Notes: generated from the sequence alone by a model not told the origin. Numbered from the stretch's first letter, positions 5,654 to 16,944 are shown. The stretch: 17,810 nt of DNA from a bacterium (GCA_030428695.1 JAUIEM010000199.1:1-17810), one strand, 5' to 3'. Program-made: numbers and translations.

Positions 5654-8110
5654 ATGCGCTGCCTGCTGTTCTTCCTCTGCGCCCCGCTCGCCCTCGCCCA
5701 GGGCACCGCCGCCGACTACGCACGCGCCGCGGGTCTCGACGCGGCGACCCGGAACAAGGTCTTCCGCGCCCGGGTCGACCCGATCTGGGCCGAGGACGGG
5801 GCGAGCTTCTGGTACCGGGTCGCGACCGGCCCGCGCAGCCACGCCTTCGTCTTCGTCGACGCCCGGCGGGGCGAGCGCCGGCCGGCCTTCGACCACGAGC
5901 GCCTGGCCACAGCGCTGGGCGACGCGCTCGAGGAGGAGCTGCGGGCCGACCGCCTGCCCCTCGAGGAGCTCGCCTTCGCCGAGGGCGAGGTCGCCTTCGA
6001 CGCCCGCGGCCAGCGCTTCCGCCTGACCCTCGCCGACTATGCCATCGAGCGGGTCGCGGGGCAAGCGCGGCGGCGGGGCCTCGAGCCGGTCCGCGGGGTG
6101 GGGCGCTCGCGGCGTACGGGCAGGGAGTCGGAGGTGCAGTTCTTCAACGAGCGCCCCGGGCCGATCGAGATCTTCTGGCTGGACTCCGACGGCGGGGCCC
6201 ACTCCTACGGCCGCATCGAGCCCGGCGCGAGCCACCGCCAGCACACCTTCGGCGGCCACGTGTGGGAGGTCCGCGATGAGGAGGGCCGGCGCCTGGCGGT
6301 GTACGAGGCGGCGGACCGTCCGGGCCGCGCGGTCGTCGACGCCAGCCTGCCGCGGCCCGAGGAGCAGCGGCCGCCGCGCGGGAGCTCCCCCGACGGGCGC
6401 TGGCAGGCCTTCGTGCGGGACCACGACCTGTTCCTGCGCGCCCTCGAGACCGGGGAGCTGCGCCGGCTGAGCACGGACGGCAGCGCGGAGGATGCCTACA
6501 ACGGGCGCTTCCACTGGTCCCCCGACTCCTCCCGCCTGGTCGCGATGCGCCGCCGCCCGGGCCAGGGGCGGATGGTCCACGTCGTCGAGTCCAGCCCCGA
6601 CGACCAGCTCCAGCCGCGCCTGCACAGCTTCCGCTACGACAAGCCGGGGGATGTGCTCGAGCGCCAGCGGCCGGCGCTGTTCGACGTCGAGACCGGCGCC
6701 GAGATCCCGCTCGACGAGGAGCTCTACCCGAACCCCTGGAGCATCCGCGCCCTGGCCTGGGACGACGACAGCCAGCGCTTCAGCTTCCTCTACAACGAGC
6801 GCGGCCACCAGCTGCTGCGGCTGGTCGGCGTCGGCCGCGACGGCGCCCAGCAGAGCCTGATCGAGGAGCGCAGCGCGACCTTCATCGAGTACGCGAACAA
6901 GGCCTTCTTCCGCCGCCTGCCCAGCGGCGAGATGCTGTGGAGCAGCGAGCGCGACGGCTGGCATCACCTGTACCTGTACGGCCCCGACGGCCGCCTGCTG
7001 CGCCAGCTCACCGCCGGGGAGTGGGTGGTGCGCGGGCTGCTCGAGGTCGACAGCGAGCGGCGCGAGGTCTGGTTCAGCGCGGGTGGCATCCACCCGGGGC
7101 AGGATCCCTACCAGCTGCATCTGTGCCGCGTCAGCCTGGACGGCGGCCCGGTGGTGCCGCTGACCGCGAGCGACGGCAGCCACGAGTGGGAGCTGGCGCC
7201 GGACGGCCAGACCCTGCTCGCGCGCTGGTCCCGCGTCGACCAGCCGCCGGTGCACGAGCTGCGCGACGCCCGCACCGGCGCGCTCATGTGCGAGCTCGAG
7301 CGGGCCGACGCGAGCCGCCTGGAGGCGACCGGATGGAGAGCGCCGGAGCGCTTCGTCGCGCCCGGCCGGGACGGGGAGACGCCGATCCACGGGATCATCA
7401 TCCGGCCGCGCGACTTCTCGCCCGAGCGGAGCTACCCGGTGCTCGAGCACATCTACGCCGGCCCGCACAGCGCCCACGTACCGAAGACCTGGGGGCGGCA
7501 GCTCGGCATGCGGCGGCTCGCCGAGCTCGGCTTCGTCGTCGTGCAGATCGATGGCATGGGCACCTCGCACCGCTCGAAGGCCTTCCACGACGTGTGCTGG
7601 CGGAACCTCGGGGACGCCGGCTTCCCCGACCGCATCGCCTGGCTGAAGGCGGCGGCGGAGGAACATCCCGGGCTCGACCTCACGCGGGTCGGCATCTACG
7701 GCGGCTCGGCGGGCGGGCAGAACGCGCTGCGGGGGCTGCTCGCGCATCCGGACTTCTACAAGGTCGGGGTCGCCGACTGCGGCTGCCACGACAACCGCAT
7801 GGACAAGGTGTGGTGGAACGAGCTGTGGATGGGCTGGCCGCTCGGCGAGCACTACGCGGCGTCCTCGAACGTCACGCTCGCCCACCAGCTCGAGGGCAAG
7901 CTGCTCCTGATCGTCGGCGAGCTCGACCGGAACGTCGACCCGGCCTCGACGATGCAGGTCGTCGCCGCCCTGATCGAGGCGGACAAGGACTTCGACCTGC
8001 TCGTGATGCCGGGGATCGGCCACGGCGCGGCCGGCACGCGCTATGGCCGGCGGCGCCAGGCCGACTTCTTCGTGCGCCATCTGTGGGGACGCGAGCCGCG
8101 GGGGGAATAG
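5654..8110 (+). CDS. Secreted S9 (prolyl oligopeptidase/DPP-IV-like) serine peptidase with embedded VHL-beta-like domain
   Basis: This 818-residue protein is a family S9 peptidase. The start ATG (5654) has a GGGAG site 7 bases upstream and opens a signal peptide (MRCLLFFLCAPLALA-Q), so it is exported. Residues about 30-155 and 225-570 form the DPP-IV-type beta-propeller, with blade motifs such as SPDGRW and WSPDSSRL. The C-terminal alpha/beta-hydrolase domain (about 590-810) has nucleophile Ser685 in GGSAGG, Asp758 in GELDRNV and His790 in GIGHG. Such enzymes remove or cleave at prolyl residues in peptides. Residues 161-219 match the VHL beta domain, and its hydroxyproline-pocket positions are largely conserved, an unusual insertion before the main propeller. 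The frame is open further upstream, but that part overlaps the Nudix gene and lacks protein character. Confidence 0.95.
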   Translation: MRCLLFFLCAPLALAQGTAADYARAAGLDAATRNKVFRARVDPIWAEDGASFWYRVATGPRSHAFVFVDARRGERRPAFDHERLATALGDALEEELRADRLPLEELAFAEGEVAFDARGQRFRLTLADYAIERVAGQARRRGLEPVRGVGRSRRTGRESEVQFFNERPGPIEIFWLDSDGGAHSYGRIEPGASHRQHTFGGHVWEVRDEEGRRLAVYEAADRPGRAVVDASLPRPEEQRPPRGSSPDGRWQAFVRDHDLFLRALETGELRRLSTDGSAEDAYNGRFHWSPDSSRLVAMRRRPGQGRMVHVVESSPDDQLQPRLHSFRYDKPGDVLERQRPALFDVETGAEIPLDEELYPNPWSIRALAWDDDSQRFSFLYNERGHQLLRLVGVGRDGAQQSLIEERSATFIEYANKAFFRRLPSGEMLWSSERDGWHHLYLYGPDGRLLRQLTAGEWVVRGLLEVDSERREVWFSAGGIHPGQDPYQLHLCRVSLDGGPVVPLTASDGSHEWELAPDGQTLLARWSRVDQPPVHELRDARTGALMCELERADASRLEATGWRAPERFVAPGRDGETPIHGIIIRPRDFSPERSYPVLEHIYAGPHSAHVPKTWGRQLGMRRLAELGFVVVQIDGMGTSHRSKAFHDVCWRNLGDAGFPDRIAWLKAAAEEHPGLDLTRVGIYGGSAGGQNALRGLLAHPDFYKVGVADCGCHDNRMDKVWWNELWMGWPLGEHYAASSNVTLAHQLEGKLLLIVGELDRNVDPASTMQVVAALIEADKDFDLLVMPGIGHGAAGTRYGRRRQADFFVRHLWGREPRGE

Positions 8111-8137
8111 CCCCTACGCGGGCGTCGCCGACTCAGC

Positions 8138-8302
8138 TCAGTCGACCGGCGGCCAGCTCCAGCCTTCCCAGGCCTTGCGATCGAGCTCCGGGGAGGGCTC
8201 GGCCGGGTGCGGGACCAGGGGCTCCTGGTAGCCGGAGGCCGTGCGCTCTTCGCTGCGATTGACCGTGTGCTTGCCGCTGTGCGTCCGCGTCCTGAGCCGC
8301 AT
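8138..8302 (-). CDS. Small hypothetical protein (54 aa)
   Basis: A minus-strand ATG (8300-8302) is preceded, at 7 bases, by a perfect AGGAGG ribosome binding site (8310-8315), the best in the window. The frame encodes 54 residues: a basic Arg/His/Lys/Thr-rich N-terminus, a central SGYQEPLVPHPAEPSPELD stretch and a Trp/Pro-rich end WEGWSWPPVD. It has no membrane segment. I do not recognise a family. It is convergent with the S9 peptidase gene (28 bases apart). A longer upstream frame without a start signal runs through the repeat region and is not part of the gene. Confidence 0.55.
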   Translation of the reverse strand: MRLRTRTHSGKHTVNRSEERTASGYQEPLVPHPAEPSPELDRKAWEGWSWPPVD

Positions 8303-8354
8303 TCCCTGTCCTCCTCGGCGCCACCGACGCGCCGCGTGTCCCTTACCGACAGAC

Positions 8355-8412
8355 CATGGAGCACGCGGCGTGCCAGCCGCGGCGTCCGGTGTCTCCGTGG
8401 GAGGGCTCCATG
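8355..8412. repeat. Long-range inverted repeat CATGGAGC ... GCTCCATG
   Basis: CATGGAGC (8355-8362) and GCTCCATG (8405-8412) are perfect 8-bp complements 42 bases apart. The interval begins with a second palindrome, CACGCGGCGTG. It may be a structured dispersed repeat; no gene or terminator role is evident. Confidence 0.4.
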
Positions 8413-8464
8413 CTGGGTTGCGAGGCGGGCTTCCGCCCCTCAACCAGAGGTGGAGGTACGGGAT

Positions 8465-8577
8465 GGGATCGGGATCGGAGTCGGAATCGGAAGGGAAGGG
8501 GAAGGGGGAATCGGGCACGGGCAGGGGCACGGGCACGCTCGAAATTCGGAGTCGGAATCGGAATCCGAATCGGAAGC
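8465..8577 (+). repeat. Degenerate hexamer array (consensus GGRRTC/GGGCAC)
   Basis: Twelve consecutive hexamers run in strict phase from 8465 to 8536 (GGGATC x2, GGAGTC, GGAATC, three GGAAGG/GAAGGG types, GGAATC, then GGGCAC-type x4). An 11-base break (8537-8547) follows, then five or more hexamers (GGAGTC, GGAATC x2, CGAATC, GGAAGC) to 8577. The first and last blocks share GGAATC-type units while the middle drifts. It is intergenic and shows no sign of being translated. Confidence 0.85.
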
Positions 8578-8708
8578 GACCCCAAGAAGGCCGCTCCGAG
8601 GACGTGCGATCCACGACCCCGATTCCCGATCGTTGCCTTGCCCGACAACCCCCGTTTATGACGGGGGTGCCTGCTAGAGTTCCGGCGCACCCTGAACCGG
8701 AGCCCGCC

Positions 8709-10682
8709 GTGGATCTGTCCACCCTCAACCCCGAGCAGCGCCGCGCCGTCGAATGCACCGAGGGCCCGCTGCTCGTCCTCGCCGGCGCCGGAACCGGCAA
8801 GACCCGCGTGATCACCTACCGCATCGCGCATCTGCTCGACCTCGGCGTCGAGCCCGAGGAGATCCTCGCGGTCACCTTCACCAACAAGGCCGCGCGCGAG
8901 ATGCGCGAGCGCCTCGCCGAGCTGGTCGGCAAGCCGACCGCCAAGCGCTTCCTGCTCGGCACCTTCCACGCCTTCTGCCTGCAGATCCTGCGCAGCCACG
9001 CCCAGCGCCTCGGCCTGGCCAAGGGCTTCCAGATCATCTCGGGCACCGACCAGCGCGACCTCGCCCGGGACGCGATCAAGATGGCGGGCATCGACAAGTC
9101 CCTGTTCAGCCCGATGCGCCTGCTCTCCTCGATCAGCCGCCTCAAGAACGCCGGCGAGACCCCGGCGGCGGCCTTCGCCTCGGCCCACGGCGCCCAGGCG
9201 CGGCTGATCGCCTTCGCGCAGCTGCGCTACCAGAAGTCGATGCAGCGGCTCGAGGCGGTCGACTTCGACGACCTGATCCTGCTCGCCCTGCAGCTGATGC
9301 GCACCGACGAAGAGGTGCGCGAGGCCCTGCGCGCGCGCTTCCGCTACGTGCTGGTCGACGAGTACCAGGACACCAACCGGCCGCAGTACGAGCTGGTCCG
9401 TATCCTGACCGAGAATTCGCGCAACATCTGCGCGGTCGGCGACGACGACCAGGGCATCTACAGCTTCCGCGGCGCGCGGCTCGAGAACATCACCGACTTC
9501 GAGCGCGACTTCCCCGAGCTCGAGGTCATCGCCCTGACGACCAACTACCGGTCGACGACCCCGATCCTCAAGGCCGCCCACGCGGTGGTCGCGAAGAACC
9601 CGACCCGGCGCGACAAAGAGCTCAGCTCCCACAAGGGCCACGGCGCCCTGGTGCAGGTGCTCGAGACCGCGAGCGAAGAGGACGAGGCGCGGCGCATCGC
9701 CGACATCGTCCACAAGCGCCACTTCCAGGACGGCGTGCCCTTCGCGAACATCGCCCTGATCTTCCGCACCCGCGCCCAGCCGCGGCCCTTCGAGACCGCC
9801 TTCAACGAGCGCGAGATCCCGTACCGGATGGCCGGGCTGCACTCGTTCTACGACAAGAAGGAGATCAAGGACCTGCTCGCCTACCTGCGCGTGCTCGCCC
9901 GGCCCGACGATGACCTGCCCTGGTTCCGCGTGCTCGCCTTCCCCTCGAAGCGCATCGGCCTCGCCAGCCGCACCCGCATCGCCGAGCTCGCCAAGCGCCG
10001 CAAGCAGACGATCGCCGAGCTGCTCGCCGAGCTGCCGGCCGAGCTCCCGAAGCGGGTCGTCGCCGCCCTGCGTCCCCTGCTCGCCTCCCTGGCGACGGCC
10101 CGCGCCGGGCTGAAGGCCGGCCTGACGCCGCCGGTGCGCGAGCTCTTGAAGGCGGTGCGTTTCAAGGAGGGCCTGCTCGCCGAGTCGGGGCAGATCGAGG
10201 GGCTGCAGCGCTGGGGCTTCGTGCAGAGCCTGCTCGAGGATCTCGAGCGGCGCGAGGGGCGGCGCGACATGCGGACGCTGTCCGGCTTCCTCGACATCGT
10301 CGCCCTCGACAGCTCGGACCGAGGTCAGAAGGAAGAGGAAGAGCAGGTCACCTTCATCACCATCCACGCCTCGAAGGGCCTCGAGTACGGAGAGGTCTTC
10401 CTGCCCGGCCTCGAGGAGGGGCTGCTGCCGCACAAACGCGCGGTCCAGGAGGGCGGCGACGCGGCGATCGAGGAAGAGCGTCGGCTGTGCTACGTCGGCA
10501 TGACCCGCGCCCGCTCGCGGTTGACCCTGTCCTACGCGAAGCTGCGGCGCTCCGGCGCGATGCAGGCGCCGACCCGGCCCTCGCGATTTCTGGCCGACGT
10601 GCCGGAGAGCTTCTCGACGAAGGCGGCCGCGCCGTCGCGTAAGGCGATGCTGGCATCGCTGATGGCGAAGCTGCGGGGGTGA
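8709..10682 (+). CDS. UvrD/Rep/PcrA-family ATP-dependent DNA helicase (SF1A)
   Basis: This 657-residue protein is a 3'-5' superfamily-1 helicase of the UvrD/Rep/PcrA group, acting in repair or replication restart. In order it shows the Q-motif (LNPEQRRAV, residues 6-14), Walker A GAGTGKT (26-32, Lys31), motif Ia TFTNKAAREM, Walker B DEYQDT (217-222), motif III VGDDDQGIYSFRGA, motif IV NYRST, motif V ITIHASKGLEYG and motif VI EEERRLCYVGMTRAR (from 588). I chose GTG 8709 because GGAG lies 6 bases upstream and the conserved region begins at once; ATG 8658 in frame would add 17 residues. The protein ends about 55 residues after motif VI, so it lacks the C-terminal Tudor-like extension of PcrA/UvrD and is closer in length to Rep. 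Confidence 0.96.
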   Translation: MDLSTLNPEQRRAVECTEGPLLVLAGAGTGKTRVITYRIAHLLDLGVEPEEILAVTFTNKAAREMRERLAELVGKPTAKRFLLGTFHAFCLQILRSHAQRLGLAKGFQIISGTDQRDLARDAIKMAGIDKSLFSPMRLLSSISRLKNAGETPAAAFASAHGAQARLIAFAQLRYQKSMQRLEAVDFDDLILLALQLMRTDEEVREALRARFRYVLVDEYQDTNRPQYELVRILTENSRNICAVGDDDQGIYSFRGARLENITDFERDFPELEVIALTTNYRSTTPILKAAHAVVAKNPTRRDKELSSHKGHGALVQVLETASEEDEARRIADIVHKRHFQDGVPFANIALIFRTRAQPRPFETAFNEREIPYRMAGLHSFYDKKEIKDLLAYLRVLARPDDDLPWFRVLAFPSKRIGLASRTRIAELAKRRKQTIAELLAELPAELPKRVVAALRPLLASLATARAGLKAGLTPPVRELLKAVRFKEGLLAESGQIEGLQRWGFVQSLLEDLERREGRRDMRTLSGFLDIVALDSSDRGQKEEEEQVTFITIHASKGLEYGEVFLPGLEEGLLPHKRAVQEGGDAAIEEERRLCYVGMTRARSRLTLSYAKLRRSGAMQAPTRPSRFLADVPESFSTKAAAPSRKAMLASLMAKLRG

Positions 10683-11018
10683 GGGCTTCTCGGTGGATAC
10701 AGCTTTGGGGCCGGAAGGAATACTGACCTCCGCATAGGTTCTGACCCACGAAGAGGGTCGGTTCGTGAACGAACGACGGGAGGGGGTGAACCCCTCCCCT
10801 ACACGTTTGTCCAACGGCCGCTCGAACATCCTGTAGGGGCGGGGTTTACCCGCGCCCGCCGGACGGGGACGAACGGCCGGAAGGTCGGTTTCCCGAGGTA
10901 CGACGGGAGGGGGTGAACCCCTCCCCTACATGTATTTCCAACGGCCGCTCGAACATCCTGTAGGGGCGGGGTTTACCCCCGCCCGCCTGGTCGGGGGAGA
11001 GCTCGCGCCGCGCCCTAC
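10683..11018. other. Convergent intergenic region filled by palindromic repeats
   Basis: These 336 bases separate the convergent helicase and FHA-protein genes. The first ~70 bases show nothing I can name; the rest is the duplicated palindromic unit described separately. The hairpins could also act as a two-way transcription barrier, although none is followed by a good T run. Confidence 0.6.
10756..10997. repeat. Tandem 127-bp repeat of paired inverted palindromes (REP/BIME-like)
   Basis: Two copies of a 127-bp unit lie head to tail (10756-10882 and 10883 to about 10997). Each holds hairpin A (GGGAGGGG-GTGAA-CCCCTCCC, at 10778-10798 and 10905-10925), a ~30-bp spacer ending AACGGCCGCTCGAACATCCT, and hairpin B (second copy GGGCGGGG-TTTAC-CCCCGCCC, 10964-10984). 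Read on the minus strand, A is GTAGGGGAGGGGTTCACCCCC, nearly identical to B on the plus strand, so each unit is an inverted pair of one palindromic module. That is the layout of BIMEs built from REP sequences. Confidence 0.85.
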
Positions 11019-12236
11019 CTACAAGAACTGATGCGCGGCCGGCAGGTTGCGGATGATCGCCGCGTGCATGCGGCGCGGGATCATGCGCACGCCGCGTTCC
11101 CAGAGCGCCCACTCCTTGCGGTCGACGCCGACCAGGTTCGAGATCGCCTTGACCGTGTAGCCGGCGTCGGTGCGCGCCTCCTGCAGGCTCTTGCCGAGCG
11201 CGACCCGCTCGGTCGGGGTCAGGGCCCGCGCGGGCTCGGCGGGAGAGACCTTGCGCGGCGTGGGGGCGGGGGACTGCACCGAGCTGCCGGGAGTGCCGAT
11301 CGGGGCGCTCAGCAGGCCGGGGTCGGACTTCTCGAGCTCGAGCAGGTTGATGAAGCCGGTCGCGCTGAGCTTGACCTCGCCTTCGGGGGCGGCCTGCTGG
11401 CGGCCGGTCTCGGGCTTGACGTCGAGCTGGGCGTACTTGGTCATGCCCTCGGCGAGCTTCCGCCAGGCGGCGTCGTCGTCGCTGTTCAGGCTGGCGATCA
11501 GGAGGAAGAGCACCGGCTGGTCGGGCAGGGTCTTCAGGAAGTACTTCGCCCGCCGGGAGGTGGTGAACATGTCCTCGGGCAGCCGCTGCTTGTCCAGCTT
11601 CCCTTCGAGCCCGCGGTAGCCGCGGAACATGTTCGCCGCCGAGGCCGCCACCGCGTTGCGGTCGGATTCCCCGAACTCGCCGGAGAGCGCCTTGAAGCCG
11701 AGGCAACGCCCCGAGGTCAGGTCGATCACCGCGTTCGCGAGCACCTCGACCTCATCCGCGCGCCCTGGCGGCGGGCGCGTGGCGGGAGCACGGGTCGAGC
11801 CGGGGCGGGGACGGGGGCGGCCGCGGGGGGCGGGGGTCTTGCGCAGCGGCGGCCGCCCGCTCGGGGGCTTCGCGGGGGGACGGCCGCCGCGCACGAAGCC
11901 GGAGCCGGGCCGCGCGGGGCGGCCCGAGGGCGGCCGCGCGCCGAGCCCGCGCACGCGCAGCTCGACGCTCGCGCAGCGCAGGCGGGCCGGACCCTGCACC
12001 GGTACGAACTGCGTGCCGAGGCGCACGCCGTTCAGGAAGGTGCCGCCGCTGGAGCCGCAGTCGCGCACCCAGACCTGGCCCTTGTCGAGGGCGATCTCGG
12101 CGTGGCGCCCGCCGATGCCCGCGTCGCCGAGCACCAGCCCGGCCTGCGGGTCGGAGCCGACGACCAGATGCGTCAGCAGGGGGATGGCGAGCCCCTGGGA
12201 GACGCCGCTCAAGACCTCGACGAACAGTGTGCTCAT
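11019..12236 (-). CDS. FHA-domain protein with roadblock-like middle and C-terminal HTH
   Basis: This 405-residue protein has four parts. Residues 1-98 are an FHA domain (VVGSDPQAGLVLGDAGIGGRHAEI, SSGGTFLNG), normally a phosphothreonine reader. Here the usual G-R is G-S and the usual S-R-x-H is G-G-R-H, so ligand contacts are partly missing. Residues 99-160 are a basic Pro/Arg/Gly linker. Residues 162-268 (from VLANAVIDLTSGRCLGF to the strand VLFLLIASL and a final helix) read like a roadblock/LC7-type alpha-beta fold. Residues 340-398 look like an XRE-type helix-turn-helix (LGKSLQEARTDAGYTVKAIS, WERG). The start ATG (12234-12236) follows GGAGG. It could be a cytoplasmic signalling adaptor or regulator; domain 2 is inferred, and the role is unknown. 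Confidence 0.82.
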   Translation of the reverse strand: MSTLFVEVLSGVSQGLAIPLLTHLVVGSDPQAGLVLGDAGIGGRHAEIALDKGQVWVRDCGSSGGTFLNGVRLGTQFVPVQGPARLRCASVELRVRGLGARPPSGRPARPGSGFVRGGRPPAKPPSGRPPLRKTPAPRGRPRPRPGSTRAPATRPPPGRADEVEVLANAVIDLTSGRCLGFKALSGEFGESDRNAVAASAANMFRGYRGLEGKLDKQRLPEDMFTTSRRAKYFLKTLPDQPVLFLLIASLNSDDDAAWRKLAEGMTKYAQLDVKPETGRQQAAPEGEVKLSATGFINLLELEKSDPGLLSAPIGTPGSSVQSPAPTPRKVSPAEPARALTPTERVALGKSLQEARTDAGYTVKAISNLVGVDRKEWALWERGVRMIPRRMHAAIIRNLPAAHQFL

Positions 12237-12292
12237 ACTCCCTCCGTCGCGCCGTGGCGGGCGAAAATGGGCGGGCTGGGGGCGGTTCCCGC

Positions 12293-12321
12293 AAGGTACA
12301 CCATGGGCCGGCGGCGCTCAA
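12293..12321 (-). promoter_or_regulatory. Possible promoter of the FHA-protein gene
   Basis: On the minus strand, TTGAGC (12316-12321) and TACCTT (12293-12298) are 17 bp apart, about 55 bases upstream of the start codon. The -10 match is only partial, so this is tentative. Confidence 0.35.
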
Positions 12322-12416
12322 GGTCGACACGGCAGGGAACGCCCGGCCGCGGCTGAACGTTGCATTCGATACCGTGTCGGGCATCCTCTACAACTCCCGT
12401 TTTCTGGAGAACCACC

Positions 12417-13653
12417 GTGCGCGTCTTCCTCCTCAGCCTCTGCCTCGGCGCCTGCGCCCTCGCCCAGCGCGGCCCCGCGCCGGTCGTCGTCGCCGATGTC
12501 ATCGAGCGCGAGCTGCGCCGCGAGGTCAGCTTCGTCGGCAACGTCGAGCCCCTGCGCGTCAGCCGGGTCGCGAGCGAGGTCGACGGCCGGCTGCTCGCGC
12601 TGCTGGTGCGGGAGGGCGACACCGTCGGCGTCGGACGCCCGCTCGCACGCCTGCGCAGCACCGAGCTCGAGATCGGGCTGGCCGGGGCGCGGGCCGAGCT
12701 GCGCCTGCGCGAGCAAGAGCTGCTCGAGCTCGAGAACGGCACCCGGCCCGAGGAGATCGCCCGGGTCGAGGCCCGCTTCCGCGCGGCCGATGCGGACGTG
12801 CGCTACCGGCAGTGGTCCCTCGAGCAGACGCGGAACCTGCTGCGCGCCGAGAAGACCAGCCAGGACGCCCTGCGCCAGGCCGAGCTCGCCCTCGACAGGG
12901 CCGAGGCCATCCGGGACGAGGCGAAGGCGGAGGCCGACCTGGCCCGCGCCGGCCCGCGCGGCGAGGCGATCGCCCAGGCCGCGGCCCGGGTGGCGGTGCA
13001 GGAAGAGACCGTCCGCGCCCTCGAAGACCGGCTCGCGCGCTACCGCCCCGTCGCCCCCTTCGCCGGCTACGTGCTCGAGGAGTCGACCGAGGCCGGCCAG
13101 TGGCTGTCCGAGGGGTCCCCCCTGATCACCCTCGCGCAGCTCGACACGGTCGAGGTCGAGGTCGCCGTGCCCGAGGGCGACGTCGCCTCCCTGGCCCTCG
13201 GCGACTCCGTGCGGGTGCGCCTCGATGCCCTGCCCGGCCGCACGCTCGCGGGGCGCATCGCCGCGGTCGTCCCGCGCGCCGACCTGCGCTCGCGCACCTT
13301 CCCCGTCCACGTGCGGGTCGCGAACCCGATCGCGGGGGCCGTGCCGCTGTTGCAGGCCGGCATGCTCGCCCGCGTCGCCTTCCCGGTCGGCGAGCGCCGG
13401 CGCGCGCTGCTCGTGCCGAAGGACGCGCTGGTGCTCAGCCCGGGCAGCGCGGTGGTCTACGCCCTGGCGAGCGGGCCGGAGGGCGAGGTGGTCCAGCCCG
13501 TCCCGGTGCGGGTCGGGCCGGCCTGGGGCGGCTACCTGCAGGTCGAGGCCGAGCTCGAGCCCGGCACCCGGCTGGTCGTCCGCGGCAACGAGCGCCTGCG
13601 GCCCGGCCAGGCGGTGCGGGTGCAGCAGACGCTGTCCGAGGAGGAGGTCTTCG

Positions 13654-13667
<14 letters not shown>
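12417..13667 (+). CDS. RND efflux periplasmic adaptor (HlyD/AcrA-type membrane fusion protein)
   Basis: This 416-residue protein links an RND pump to an outer-membrane channel. I chose GTG 12417 because GGAGA lies 7 bases upstream and it opens a short signal sequence (MRVFLLSLCLGACALA-Q); LGAC inside it could also be a lipobox with Cys13. Then come the first lipoyl half (about 45-83, VASEVDGRLLALLVREGDTV), a long coiled-coil hairpin (about 84-208, rich in Ala/Glu/Arg), the second lipoyl half (APFAGYVLEE, about 210-240), a beta-barrel (243-320) and a membrane-proximal domain. Length and order are typical. The permease gene starts 14 bp before its stop, so the two are translationally linked. 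The transported substrate cannot be told from sequence. Confidence 0.95.

Positions 13668-16944
<3,277 letters not shown>

Larger units (their letters stand above)
8303..8708. other. Repeat-bearing intergenic region upstream of the helicase gene
   Basis: These 406 bases hold no credible gene. From left to right they contain an 8-bp inverted repeat with a 42-base interval (8355-8412), an imperfect hairpin (GGTTG...CAACC, about 8415-8444), an array of degenerate hexamers (8465-8577) and the helicase leader. TAGAGT at 8675-8680 could be a -10 box for the helicase gene, but I see no matching -35 box. Confidence 0.6.

Noticed and set aside
5582..8080. 832-codon antisense frame opposite the S9 peptidase
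   Set aside because: Third-position GC bias opens the antisense frame; the translation has no domain character, whereas the sense strand carries a complete catalytic triad.
8241..8708. In-frame upstream extension of the helicase
   Set aside because: It translates the hexamer array and hairpins into Gly/Ser/Glu low-complexity sequence; helicase homology starts at the GTG at 8709.
8658..8711. ATG 8658 as the helicase start
   Set aside because: It lies in a CCCCGT/ACGGGG palindrome without a ribosome binding site, while GTG 8709 has GGAG at 6 bases.
10744..10990. Minus-strand frames giving MFERPL and VGEGFTPSRR peptides
   Set aside because: They are translations of the duplicated palindromic unit, not genes.
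8465..11000. CRISPR array
   Set aside because: The repeats are either 6-base degenerate units or a two-copy 127-bp unit; there are no regular unique spacers and no cas genes.
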